Shown piece by piece: positions 1 to 8,801 of a stretch of 64,000 bases of DNA. The stretch's first letter is position 1, and every line of letters starts with the position of its first letter. Location: contig NZ_JAGYPM010000002.1 of NCBI RefSeq assembly GCF_018343665.1, positions 388,371 to 452,370 of the forward strand, given 5' to 3'. Source of the DNA: Cytobacillus citreus (lineage in GTDB: Bacteria; Bacillota; Bacilli; Bacillales; Cytobacillaceae). The position numbers were made by a program, and so were the translations under genes. Below the pieces are notes generated by a model. That model searched no databases and was not told the origin of the DNA. It was given only the letters and a program-made list of their open reading frames with translations.

Positions 1-113
1 GTATCACGGTGTAAATTTAGTCCTCTAGCAGCCTCTATTACTGATTTCTCCCCATCTATTATCTGAAGTACAGCTTTTAACTTAGTTTCGACACTTGTAT
101 GTTTTCTTGTCAT
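1..113 (-). CDS. IS3/IS150-type transposase orfA, N-terminal part, cut by window edge
   Basis: The minus strand reads MTRKHTSVETKLKAVLQIID and continues through an alanine-rich stretch, EAARGLNLHRD, typical of the helix-turn-helix start of OrfA proteins of the IS3 family. OrfA binds the element ends and is normally joined to the orfB integrase domain by a programmed frameshift. The ATG is at 111-113, with a strong GGGGGGAC ribosome binding site at 121-128, 7 bases upstream. Only 37 codons are in the window, so family and intactness cannot be judged. I could not place the terminal inverted repeat between 114 and 200 with confidence. Confidence 0.6.
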   Translation of the reverse strand, partial: MTRKHTSVETKLKAVLQIIDGEKSVIEAARGLNLHRD

Positions 114-458
114 TTTGTATGTCCCCCCAATAATGTAGATATGTCGTATCTTTATCTATCCTATATGTCCATTATAAGGGGGGCAACCACAGTCACCACC
201 CGAATTTTGTCGAAAGGTAGTAGACAAATAGAATGTTTGGAAAAGCTCTGTGGGGCTTCTTTTTTGAGTTTTTTAGAAATTTTGAAGGGTTTTGTAACTT
301 TATGACGAATAGTTAAGTTTGAATAGCTCCTATTTCTTCTTCGAAAATCTACTTTTCAATTCCTACATGTATGATCTTAATTACTTTAAACATTTCTTAT
401 TTACACATTAATTTTTCAGAGGTTTTATCAATTGTATTAGCAAAAGGAGGTTTTTTGT
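114..458. other. Intergenic: upstream side of the IS fragment and leader of comM
   Basis: I see no convincing gene here. The left part should contain the terminal inverted repeat of the IS3-type element. The right part ends with the AAAGGAGG ribosome binding site at 443-450 that serves the broken comM. Short frames in this stretch have no ribosome binding site and no recognisable residues. Confidence 0.5.
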
Positions 459-1991
459 TTGACTGTAAAAGTCTCTCGTATTGGTCTAAAAGGTTTGGAA
501 GGCTACTGGGTGAAGGTAGAGGTGCAAATTTCGCCTGGGACGGAATCGATGGTCATTGTCGGTTTGCCAGATACATCAGTAAAGGAATCGAAAGAAAGAG
601 TGTTATCTGCTATTCGTACTCTACATTGTGATGTAACGGATCAAAAGATTGTTGTCAATTTGTCGCCGTCTGAACAAAAGAAAAATGGTCCAATATTTGA
701 TTTAGCGATTGCAATAGGGGTGTTAAAGGAATCAAACTTATTAAAGGATGCAATTCCTGAAAAAGTGGCTTTTATTGGTGTTCTGTCGCTAGATGGTTCA
801 ATTGAGACAGTTGAAGGCTTACTTCCTGCTCTTATAGCAGCCAAGGATCTAGGGTTCAAGAAAGTATATCTTCCATTTGATCCTTTTATTCCCCTTGATA
901 TGCTGGAGGGGCTAGATTGCATTATTGTTCGGCATTTATCTGATGTTTTACATGATTTGTCCGGACAAGCATCTCTCCTGTTAACTCCTAACACACATAA
1001 AACTTATCAAGCTTCTTCTGCCTATGAATTTCAAAAAGATTTCTCTCATATTATCGGTCACTAGCAAGCAAAATACGCATTAGAAGTAGCGGCTGCCGGT
1101 GGTCACAATGTGTTAATGAGTGGTCCTCCAGTTGTGGTAAAAGTCTGCTTGCCGAAACGTTTCCTTCCGTCCTTCCACCATTGACAAAAAAAGCACAGTT
1201 GGAAGTTATTAGCTTATATCAACTTGCTAGAGAAAAACAAGTAGCCCCACAAATAGCTCCATACAGGCACCCCTATCATTCCGCTTCATCGGTTGCCATC
1301 ATTGGAGGAGGATCCTATCCGAAACCAGGGGAAATATCATTAGCACATAATGGCGTTTTATTTTTAGACGAAATGGCTGAATTTACAAAAAAGACATTGG
1401 ATATGCTTCGGCAGCCGATTGAAACGGGAAAAGTTACCATTAGCCGCGCACATTCCACAGTCACTTATCCTGCCTCATTTCTCCTTATTGGCGCAATGAA
1501 TCCGTCCCCATGTGGCTACTTAGGCTCTAATTCCTACTATTGTACTTGTTCACCCAAACAAATCCAATCTTATAAAAACCGAGTTTCAGGTCCTGTCTAT
1601 GATCGAATTGATATTCTACTATATTTACTGCCAGGTAATATTGAACAGCAAAAGAAAAAATACGAGAAATCATCTGAAATTAGAAGCAGAGTTGCAAGAG
1701 TAAGAGAACTGCTAATATAAACTCTATCAAGAGCAAATATGTAACGCAAAAGTACCCTTCGAGAGATTAACTGAGTCTAGCCCCTTACAAGAAAATCAAC
1801 TGAAAATGATATCTCAAGTATCAAACAAGCAGCAATGGAGCAACCGTATCCAATTTAAAATCATTCAATTAGCAAGGACGATTTCAGATTTAGCTGGTGA
1901 CACAGCCATAACCGATGAATCAATTTGGAAAGCGATGACTTTGAGAAGGATGAGTTATGACCAATATCAGTCCGCCGTGAGGGAGAGATAA
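459..1991 (+). pseudogene. comM: ComM/YifB-family Mg-chelatase-like AAA+ ATPase, inactivated
   Basis: ComM is a hexameric AAA+ helicase that helps branch migration during natural transformation; Bacillus homologues are usually called YifB and run to about 500 residues. Three pieces in different frames give its order. The N-terminal piece (459-1064, TTG start after AAAGGAGG) contains VIVGLPDTSVKESKERV. The middle piece carries the AAA core (FLDEMAEF, GAMNPSPCGY). The C-terminal piece ends TLRRMSYDQYQ. Breaks are a TAG at 1062-1064, loss of one G in the Walker A codons at about 1128-1135 (CCA-GTTGTGG where CCAGGTTGTGG is expected), and a further shift near 1705-1716. The ATPase site is therefore lost. 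The degradation looks fairly recent, because the pieces remain readable. The last stop overlaps the start of the next gene (TAATG). Confidence 0.9.
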
Positions 1992-2540
1992 TGGCAAGAA
2001 GACAAAGAATCTGGATTCCAAATCGTTTCTACCATATTGTTTGCCGCGGCAAGCGTAGAGATCCTCTATTCAGAAATACTACGGATTTCTCCGCATTTTT
2101 CCTCATCCTTCAACAGCTATATGAAAAAATTCCAATTGAAATAGCAGCCTATTTGTTTAATGACCAATCACTTCCACCTTCAACTGCGTTCAAAGGAAGT
2201 GCCAATCTCTAAAGTGATGTCATTGATAAATAAGCGATATGCAAACTATTATAATACCCGTTATCGCTTAACCGGACATGTTTTTGAAAAACGATTTTTT
2301 GATAATATCATTGAGGGGATGATTGAAGTGAGTCGCTATATCCATCTCAACCCAATTGAAGCGAAGATGGTAAAGAAACCAGAACATTATCCATGAAGTA
2401 GCTTTCATCGTTTCCAATACCCAAATGCGATTCAACAAAGCTATATGGATATTCATCATATTCTTGACTATTATTGTGGCTCGATAGAAGAAAAAAGAGA
2501 AAGATACTGTCGAGGAATTGAAGAATACTTAACGAATTAG
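1991..2540 (+). pseudogene. REP-associated Y1 (HUH) transposase, frameshifted and with a stop
   Basis: Y1 transposases of the REP-associated group (TnpA-REP, IS200-like fold) cut single-stranded hairpins with a tyrosine. The frame from 1991 starts MARRQRIWIPNRFYHIVCRG and should continue into MTNHFHLQL, the HUH metal motif. It does so only after removal of one T from a T run at about 2151-2153. The tyrosine region NKRYANYYNTRYRLTGHVFE is present. A TGA at 2394-2396 replaces the expected Trp codon in YPWSSFHR. Reading then continues to the natural-looking end at 2538-2540. The ATG overlaps the comM stop, so the two genes were translationally coupled. Both have decayed together. The protein is of the kind that can mobilise hairpin repeats in trans, which matters given how many such repeats occur in this window. 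Confidence 0.82.
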
Positions 2541-2566
2541 GTAGTAGATTCAAGAGAATTAAATAC

Positions 2567-2620
2567 AAAAAGGAAAGCCAAGTGATTTTTTTCTTACACA
2601 GAGCTTTCCTTTTTATTTTT
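2567..2620 (+). terminator. Rho-independent terminator after the transposase pseudogene
   Basis: AAAAGGAAAGC at about 2568-2578 pairs with GCTTTCCTTTT at about 2603-2613 and is followed by a T-rich run. The A-rich left flank means it could also stop transcripts on the minus strand, serving S-layer gene 1. Confidence 0.75.
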
Positions 2621-2659
2621 TTTGGAAATTGAAAGACTGCTTTAATCCTTATGAAACAA

Positions 2660-2731
2660 ACCTGTGAAACAAGATTATTCGGGGAGTGACAGGCACCAAC
2701 TCACGAGAGTTCGTGAAACAAGAAAATCGGG
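2660..2731. repeat. Short dispersed repeat with GTGACAGGCACC core
   Basis: The core GGGGAGTGACAGGCACC resembles the GGTGCCTGACACCC words scattered through Bacillaceae genomes. Next to it is a small perfect hairpin (TCACGA, loop, TCGTGA). The phrase GTGAAACAAGA occurs on both sides. I infer a short interspersed element between the transposase pseudogene and the S-layer gene 3' end. No second copy was found in this window. Confidence 0.35.
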
Positions 2732-2741
2732 TGCAAGCTTC

Positions 2742-5303
2742 CTAAATCCCTTTCTTAATTCCCGCTATTATTGTATTTCCAGCATCATCTCTAATCGTTG
2801 CTCTATTGCTTGTTTCGATTGAAATACTTCCTGATTTAAATAACTCACTATCATTTACAGGAGAAATAATAATTTCCCTTTTGTTGCTAGAGTTGCTCTC
2901 TACGCTATATTCACTTCCTGTAACTGAGTTATTATCAATCGTAATATTAAAACTAGTTTTCCCGCTATCTAAAAGCTGAATGTTCTCTGAGAATGTAAGC
3001 TTAATATTACTACCTACAAGTACAGCAGACTCGAGCTCAGGCTCCTTATTTTCTTTAATAGTAATTGAAAGTGAGGTATTGGCCATTACATTTCCAGAAG
3101 GATCCTTTACACTAGTAACTGTAATTGTGTATGTTCCTGATTTTTCAATATGACCTTCAGGTAAGGTAATCGTGACGAGTTTTTTGTCACTGCTGATGTC
3201 AAACTGGGTATCAGCAGGTAACGAAATATTATTTAATTGGTAATTTGAATATAAAGTCGCTGACTCCTCTGTTACTGGCTCATTAAATGAGACTTTGAAT
3301 TGACCATTTACCGATGATGCAAGGATTGTAGCCTTTGGTTTTTCCATATCCTCTCTTTTTGTAATCGAGGTTGTAAACCATTCATTCCCATTTTGAGAGC
3401 TCGAATTATCCTTAACTGTTCCTTCTTTAACGTTAAAAGTATAATCTCCATCAGGCAGATTTTTTGCATCAATGATCATTTTGTTGTCACTGTTCGCTTT
3501 TAGTTTTGCTGCAAATGTCTTTCCATCTGGACCATAAGCAGTAATGTTCGTTGCTAAAGGTGTCCCTGTTTTTAGCGGTTTGTCGAAAAATATATGAAAC
3601 TCATTTGCTTTATTATCATAGACTGCACGAGTAAACTTAAGAGGTGCTACATCTTTCGTCAAGTTTACTGTATTGTCAGTTGTCCGCCCAACATTATTAG
3701 CTAGGTCCTTATAATCTTTCACTTGTACATTCAATCGAACAGAGCTCTCGTTTGTCCCATAAACCGAAATCGGTAGTTCGATTTCAAATTTTGTTTTATT
3801 CCCTGAAATGTCTTTAACAGATGTAGGGCGAATGGTTGTGTTGCCTTTTGTAATAACAAAATTGCTAGCGGTAAGGTCAATAAGAGTTTCGTTAAATTCA
3901 ATAGTGAACGTTCTCTCACCTTTAGTTTGTACACTTCTTACTATTGGGAGCGAAGTATCTGCTAAAGAGTTATAGTGAAATGTGCCACTATACGTATTCA
4001 TCGTATTTGGTGAGTTGACGACTAAATCTCTAGCACCAGTAACTACGATAGAATAGTTCTTTCCTTTTTGTAAACCTAGGCGATCAAGTTCAGCTTTTGG
4101 AATAACAGCCGTATCCGTATCATCATAAAGTGTATTAATACTAGCTGTTTTTCCATTGAGAGTAACATTTATCGGTGAGTTTGCATCAATCATCTCTGAG
4201 AATTTTATCTCAAGATTTCCTTTCGAATCAGTCGTTACAAATGTAACGGTCGGCTTTACATTGTCAGCAAAAGTAAAGGAAGTGACATAATCATTCGTGC
4301 TTAATGTTACATAGTCAGCAGTTTGAATATTCTTCTTCACTGTTACTGTATAGGCTGAATTTGTGTAAAGTGGTTCATATAACTCGATTAGTGCAGATTT
4401 TTTATCATCTGCCAGCTTAACGCTTTTTATCGTTCTGCCAGAAACCGAGTAATTAGAAGTGTTTTCTGCTCCGTTTGTTCCACTTCCAGTTAGCATGGCT
4501 TTGTTAAATTCAACCTTTATCCGCTTTGGTTCGGCAGCACTAACTTTTACAACCTTAGGCGTAAAATTTGTTTCAATTTTACTTAAGCGATCAGTTAATT
4601 CCTTTTTGATAACAGCATTGTCTACATACTTTAAGTATTTTTTCGCTTCTGCGATATGTTTTTCAGCTGTACTGGAATTATTAGCGGACAGTGCTTTTGT
4701 AGTTAAGTCAATTTCGATTTTCACAGTAACTGGATACATTGCCTGATCACGAACTTTTTCGGCGGCTTGCTTATATTGAGAACGAATAAGGTCACGTGTT
4801 GATTGTCCGTAAACACGATCGAGAAGGATCGCTTGCTTGCGAATCTCTGTTGAAAGCTCATGATAGGCTTTTTCTGTTTGATCATTGATTGTATTTTGAT
4901 CCAGCAGATAAGCTAATGTCTGTTGTTTTTCTTTAATCTTTTCCCCAGCAGTAATCGCATCGATATAACGCATTGTGCGATCAATATGGAGCTTTACCTC
5001 TGCATCGAGCTGAGCCATATATTTATTCTTTTGGGCTGCAGGTAGAGTATTAACCGCTTTAACAGCATTGTTGTATGCTGCTTTGGCATTGTTATAAGCA
5101 GCCCACGGACGTGTTTTGCCATCAGCTGTTCCTTCGATAGAAATGGCCCATTTTAATACAGTACCAGCATCTTTAGCTGTTTGGACAAGCTTCTCAACCT
5201 GGTTGACTGTTGCAGCTTTAGCATCAGTTGATACCGTTGATACAAAAGCTGAAGCTGCAATGACAGAAGCGCTAATGACTTTTATCGCTTTTTTATTTTT
5301 CAT
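2742..5303 (-). CDS. S-layer protein, SbsC type (paralogue 1)
   Basis: This is a secreted surface-array protein of 853 residues. Residues 1-30 form a signal peptide ending AKA. Residues 31-250 form a charged alpha-helical region with LDRVYGQSTRDLIR at 161-174, a hallmark of the Geobacillus SbsC N-terminal domain. In SbsC that domain binds the secondary cell-wall polymer, and no SLH motifs are visible here either. From about residue 250 the protein is a series of Ig-like beta modules, each with a phrase such as RIKVEFNKAM, FTIEFNETL or IKLTFSENI. The start has an AGGGGG ribosome binding site. It is monocistronic on the minus strand with its own promoter. A second full-length relative lies at 44500-47058, so the pair may be alternative or co-assembled coat proteins. 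Family assignment is secure; which protein dominates the coat is unknown. Confidence 0.88.
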   Translation of the reverse strand: MKNKKAIKVISASVIAASAFVSTVSTDAKAATVNQVEKLVQTAKDAGTVLKWAISIEGTADGKTRPWAAYNNAKAAYNNAVKAVNTLPAAQKNKYMAQLDAEVKLHIDRTMRYIDAITAGEKIKEKQQTLAYLLDQNTINDQTEKAYHELSTEIRKQAILLDRVYGQSTRDLIRSQYKQAAEKVRDQAMYPVTVKIEIDLTTKALSANNSSTAEKHIAEAKKYLKYVDNAVIKKELTDRLSKIETNFTPKVVKVSAAEPKRIKVEFNKAMLTGSGTNGAENTSNYSVSGRTIKSVKLADDKKSALIELYEPLYTNSAYTVTVKKNIQTADYVTLSTNDYVTSFTFADNVKPTVTFVTTDSKGNLEIKFSEMIDANSPINVTLNGKTASINTLYDDTDTAVIPKAELDRLGLQKGKNYSIVVTGARDLVVNSPNTMNTYSGTFHYNSLADTSLPIVRSVQTKGERTFTIEFNETLIDLTASNFVITKGNTTIRPTSVKDISGNKTKFEIELPISVYGTNESSVRLNVQVKDYKDLANNVGRTTDNTVNLTKDVAPLKFTRAVYDNKANEFHIFFDKPLKTGTPLATNITAYGPDGKTFAAKLKANSDNKMIIDAKNLPDGDYTFNVKEGTVKDNSSSQNGNEWFTTSITKREDMEKPKATILASSVNGQFKVSFNEPVTEESATLYSNYQLNNISLPADTQFDISSDKKLVTITLPEGHIEKSGTYTITVTSVKDPSGNVMANTSLSITIKENKEPELESAVLVGSNIKLTFSENIQLLDSGKTSFNITIDNNSVTGSEYSVESNSSNKREIIISPVNDSELFKSGSISIETSNRATIRDDAGNTIIAGIKKGI

Positions 5304-5367
5304 GAATAAACCCCCTGATATGAAATAAGTGGAATATGTGGGAACATAATGAATTTACCATAATCCT

Positions 5368-5396
5368 ATTGTAAAAGATTATTTAATATAGTGAAA
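5368..5396 (-). promoter_or_regulatory. Putative promoter of S-layer gene 1
   Basis: On the minus strand TTTCAC, 17 bases and TACAAT (5368-5373) fit a sigma-A promoter. The same CTTTTACAATA or CTCTTACAATA phrase and the downstream CACTTATT and GGGGG phrases are conserved in front of S-layer gene 2, which supports the call. The mRNA leader would be about 60 bases. Confidence 0.45.
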
Positions 5397-5463
5397 TAGA
5401 TAAGATAATTTTTAGAAAAATATTCATATATTAATAGAATTTACTATTTATTACATTACTAAC

Positions 5464-5500
5464 GCCCTATGTAGGTAAATATCTGTAGGGCTTTTTTTTT
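5464..5500 (+). terminator. Hairpin with T run upstream of S-layer gene 1
   Basis: GCCCTA at 5464-5469 pairs with TAGGGC at 5486-5491, followed by nine T. In the plus direction this is a terminator, but no plus-strand gene precedes it within 2.9 kb. It may end an unannotated small transcript, or be a structural element for the minus strand. Confidence 0.5.
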
Positions 5501-5587
5501 ATTTTTATTGAAATTATGTGGTTTTGAGGAAAAACATTCCTATTAGAGTAATATTTGTTATAATATAAAAAGAAAGGAGAAGATTGG

Positions 5588-7636
5588 ATGAGAAGAAAGA
5601 TATTTATGCTGCTAATGATTCTTCCTCTATTCTTGTCACTTGGACAAACAACGGGATTTGCTAAGGACGACAATTATGATGAAATCGTAGATGAAGAAAT
5701 TTTTGGTGAAGAATTTGTTGATGGAGAAATTGTTGAGAAGGAAACGAATAATGCAACTTTAATTGGCCCACAGGTGTTTCAAACATCTGCTTTAACTGCG
5801 GCTGCTGGTAAGGATGATAACGGGAATTCCTATATGTATTTTGTCATGCATGGCACACCGTCTGCTTTAGCGGTTGTTGACTTAAATAGTAATGAGTTAA
5901 AGAATACATATACTTTGTCCAATTCTACAAGTGCTTGGGGTCTGGATGTGGATAAGGATGGAACCGTTTGGGTTGGTGGAACAACGGACGGTAATTTGTA
6001 CAGCTTTAACCCGAATACGGAAGAGTTTCGTGATCATGGGAATAAGCTGACACTGCCAAAGGATACAGCCATTCAAGATATTGATGCAGTGGACGGTGTT
6101 GTGTATGGTTCGACAGCATATGGTGGTTCAGTATTCAAATATGATTCTCATACCGATGAACTCGTGAATTTTGGTCAAGTTTTATACAAAAAGGAATTTG
6201 CTAAGTCGCTTGCTTATGACGAAGAGAATGATACTTTGTATATAGGGGTCGGGTCAAAGGCTGATTTAGTCAAGTTTGATTTAAAGACAAAGAAGAAAAC
6301 AGCATTTCTTCCAGATGACTACAAGAATGATAAGTATGTTCGAGATATCCGTTTAATTGGGGACGAGATCTATGCTCGAATGGATCCCTCTAATCGATTA
6401 GTTGTTTTTGATAAGGAGACATTAGAGAAGGTTGATGAAGTTGAGTTAAATTCAAGAACCGTTTCTTTAAAGTCACCAAATGAGGATGCGATCTATTTTT
6501 CAAAGCAAAACAGTCTATACAAGTATGATTTAACAACGAAAGAACAGATTGATTTACAGGTTCCATTATTAAAGGGAACAGAAATGCTTGCGCTTGATTA
6601 CGTCGAATTAAATGATCCTAATTATCCAGGCTACACGCTAGTTGGCCTAATCGATAATGCAGGAAATGTATTAAAGTATAACTTAGAAACAGGATTTAAC
6701 GAGATTACTAAGGTGAACTTACCTCAACAGCCAGTAACCTTGTATACAATGATTCAAGATGAAAAAAGAGAGAATATTTACATTAATGGCTATATGTCTG
6801 GCGGATTGGCGATTTATAATACAAAAACGAACCAATCTGTTCTTCATCAAGATATTAGCCAAATTGAGTCCATGACAATCATAGGGGATAAGCTTTACAT
6901 TGGTGCCTATCCGAAATCTCGTGTGTTAGAGCTTGATTTAACGCAGCCATGGAGTTCGACGAATCCAAGAGAGCTTATGCGACTAGGTGATTATGGTCAA
7001 GAACGTTCTACTGCGATTACAGCTGTTCCTAAGCTAAATAAAGTGTTTGTTGGAACTTACCCTGAAACAAGCATGGGCGGCGGTGCGTTAGCCGTTTATG
7101 ATTTGAAGGAGAATAAACAAGAGGTTTATGAGAACTATATTTACAACCAAAGCCTTGTTTCCTTCTTACATCAGGATGAATATATTTATGGTGGCACTTC
7201 CATTCATGCAAATTATCAGGTAAATGAACGTGGAGCAAGATTTTTCCGATTTAGACCTGACTATCCGGAAGAGAAAGAGTATATTCATTTGCCTTTCCAA
7301 GCAAGTATGATTACAAGTCTAATCGCTGATAAGCAAGGAACCATTTGGGGAATGGCCGATGGAACACTTTTCTCCTATAATCCTAAGACAAAGGAAATTA
7401 GATCGCAGCAGATTTTAGAATTAATCTCAGGCCGCTTCCGTAATGCAAAGATCATTGAAGGTATTGACGGAAATATTTACGGAACTGTGGAAGGAAAAAT
7501 GTTTAAAGCAGATCCGAAGACAATGGAAGTAGAGATTCTGTTAGAAGAAGGTGCTTACGAAATTGCACAAGATTCGGAAGGGAATCTATATTTCCGAAAT
7601 CAAGCAGACCTTTGGAAATATACAATGAAAGAATAA
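5588..7636 (+). CDS. Secreted beta-propeller protein
   Basis: The product has 682 residues, with a signal peptide (MRRKIFMLLM..., cleavage near FA-KDD at residue 25) followed by a very acidic stretch (DDNYDEIVDEEIFGEEFVDG). The rest consists of repeated strands around phrases of the form F/Y-K-Y/F-D-x-x-T-x-x, for example FKYDSHTDEL, VKFDLKTKKK, YKYDLTTKEQ, AIYNTKTNQS and FSYNPKTKEI. This is typical of six- to eight-bladed propellers of the PQQ/SMP-30/Vgb kind. I see no catalytic motif, SLH domain or sortase signal, so a binding or scaffold role at the cell surface is more likely than a defined enzyme. It has an AAAGGAG ribosome binding site, a TATAAT box at 5559-5564 and its own terminator, so it is a single-gene unit. 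The exact function is not recognisable. Confidence 0.75.
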   Translation: MRRKIFMLLMILPLFLSLGQTTGFAKDDNYDEIVDEEIFGEEFVDGEIVEKETNNATLIGPQVFQTSALTAAAGKDDNGNSYMYFVMHGTPSALAVVDLNSNELKNTYTLSNSTSAWGLDVDKDGTVWVGGTTDGNLYSFNPNTEEFRDHGNKLTLPKDTAIQDIDAVDGVVYGSTAYGGSVFKYDSHTDELVNFGQVLYKKEFAKSLAYDEENDTLYIGVGSKADLVKFDLKTKKKTAFLPDDYKNDKYVRDIRLIGDEIYARMDPSNRLVVFDKETLEKVDEVELNSRTVSLKSPNEDAIYFSKQNSLYKYDLTTKEQIDLQVPLLKGTEMLALDYVELNDPNYPGYTLVGLIDNAGNVLKYNLETGFNEITKVNLPQQPVTLYTMIQDEKRENIYINGYMSGGLAIYNTKTNQSVLHQDISQIESMTIIGDKLYIGAYPKSRVLELDLTQPWSSTNPRELMRLGDYGQERSTAITAVPKLNKVFVGTYPETSMGGGALAVYDLKENKQEVYENYIYNQSLVSFLHQDEYIYGGTSIHANYQVNERGARFFRFRPDYPEEKEYIHLPFQASMITSLIADKQGTIWGMADGTLFSYNPKTKEIRSQQILELISGRFRNAKIIEGIDGNIYGTVEGKMFKADPKTMEVEILLEEGAYEIAQDSEGNLYFRNQADLWKYTMKE

Positions 7637-7641
7637 TAAAA

Positions 7642-7674
7642 AACAGCCTACAATTTTTTGTAGGTTGTTTTTTT
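7642..7674 (+). terminator. Rho-independent terminator of the beta-propeller gene
   Basis: AACAGCCTACAA pairs with TTGTAGGTTGTT around a short T loop and runs into TTTTTTT. It lies six bases after the stop codon. The 7675-7811 stretch beyond it is AT-rich with no gene. Confidence 0.85.
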
Positions 7675-7811
7675 GTCCCATATATTATAGTAGGAACTCG
7701 ACTTGGGCTTCAAAAAATATCCTTTATATCCAATATAATAATAGATTGGTATATTTTAAGCATTTAACTAAATTTCAATATAAATGGATATCAATTAACT
7801 AAAAGACTATT

Positions 7812-8630
7812 TTAATTTAATGAACCAGCTATTGCTATTAAACTGCGAATAAATCTAAATGCTGTGATAAAATCATCTGTTTCAAAGCGATGGGTTATAG
7901 GATTTACCCTTTCGACAATTGGCAAAATTGAGGCTGCATCCGCTAAACCTGAATGGAGATAGGTGATTTCAACAAGAAAAGGTCCTTGCATGGATAAAGG
8001 TTGGATTTTCTGGATGCTTGATAGGGCTGAAATTGTTTTATCTTTTATCAGGTTTTGTGCACTTTGAGGACTTAGATTTCGTGCAGATTGCCGATTAATA
8101 GTGCGCTTGACAATTGCTGTTTCAATTCCTTGCACGATTTCTTGAGCTTCAGCAGCTGCATGCTGGCAACCTGTAACTAAAACGACTGGCACACCAAAAC
8201 AACCAGATATACCGGCGTTTAGCGCGAATTCCCCCATGTCCCTTTGGTTAATTTTTATATTTTGAATGACTCCTCCGTGAAAAGTATGGTTCAAAACACC
8301 GTCATTTCCCATTCTAGAGTGATATCCTAAAAAAATGGCTGCATCGAATTCATGATTAATCCCTTCCATCATGGCAAATATTTTTGGAGAACCCGTTATA
8401 TATTCGGCTTTTGGATGAATAGATTCTGGGATTAAATTTCGCATCGTACCGTGAGAATCATTTACGACAATTTCAGTAGCACCACAAGATAAAGCTCCTT
8501 CTATACATGCATTTACCTCATCTGTCATTAACATTCTAGCTCGGTCATGTTCTCTTCCGTCTCTAGCAGTATGCTCACGGTGAACTACGCCAGCAACCCC
8601 TTCTATGTCCGCAGATATAAAAATTTTCAA
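7812..8630 (-). CDS. dppA: D-aminopeptidase, peptidase family M55
   Basis: This enzyme removes D-residues from peptides, preferring D-Ala-containing ones, and forms a decameric Zn enzyme in the B. subtilis case. The 272-residue product has the full active site: D8 and E10 in SADIEG, H60 in NDSHG, H104 in GYHSRMG, the putative nucleophile H115 in LNHTF, and E134 in GEF. These match the known DppA positions within one residue. It starts at TTG (8628-8630) after a GGGGGG ribosome binding site. It is divergent from the asparaginase and peptide-transporter genes, an arrangement that puts uptake and breakdown of D-residue peptides under one intergenic region. Recycling of cell-wall peptides is the likely role. 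Confidence 0.92.
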   Translation of the reverse strand: MKIFISADIEGVAGVVHREHTARDGREHDRARMLMTDEVNACIEGALSCGATEIVVNDSHGTMRNLIPESIHPKAEYITGSPKIFAMMEGINHEFDAAIFLGYHSRMGNDGVLNHTFHGGVIQNIKINQRDMGEFALNAGISGCFGVPVVLVTGCQHAAAEAQEIVQGIETAIVKRTINRQSARNLSPQSAQNLIKDKTISALSSIQKIQPLSMQGPFLVEITYLHSGLADAASILPIVERVNPITHRFETDDFITAFRFIRSLIAIAGSLN

Positions 8631-8801
8631 TTTCGTCCCCCCTATTAAAACCTGTTTTAATTAGAGCATGCTATATTCATTAATTCTATAAGGGTTAATT
8701 AAAAACCTTTTTTAAAAAAATAGGTTGAAATGGGTTTTTGTTTGTAATATAATATGACAAAAGATTCTGAAAATATAAAAATGTCAAAAGAGGTGCAAAA
8801 T

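Noticed and set aside
8754..8801. ATG at 8754 as the asparaginase start
   Set aside because: No ribosome binding site; the internal ATG at 8802 has AGAGGTG at the right distance and gives residue numbering that matches the family.
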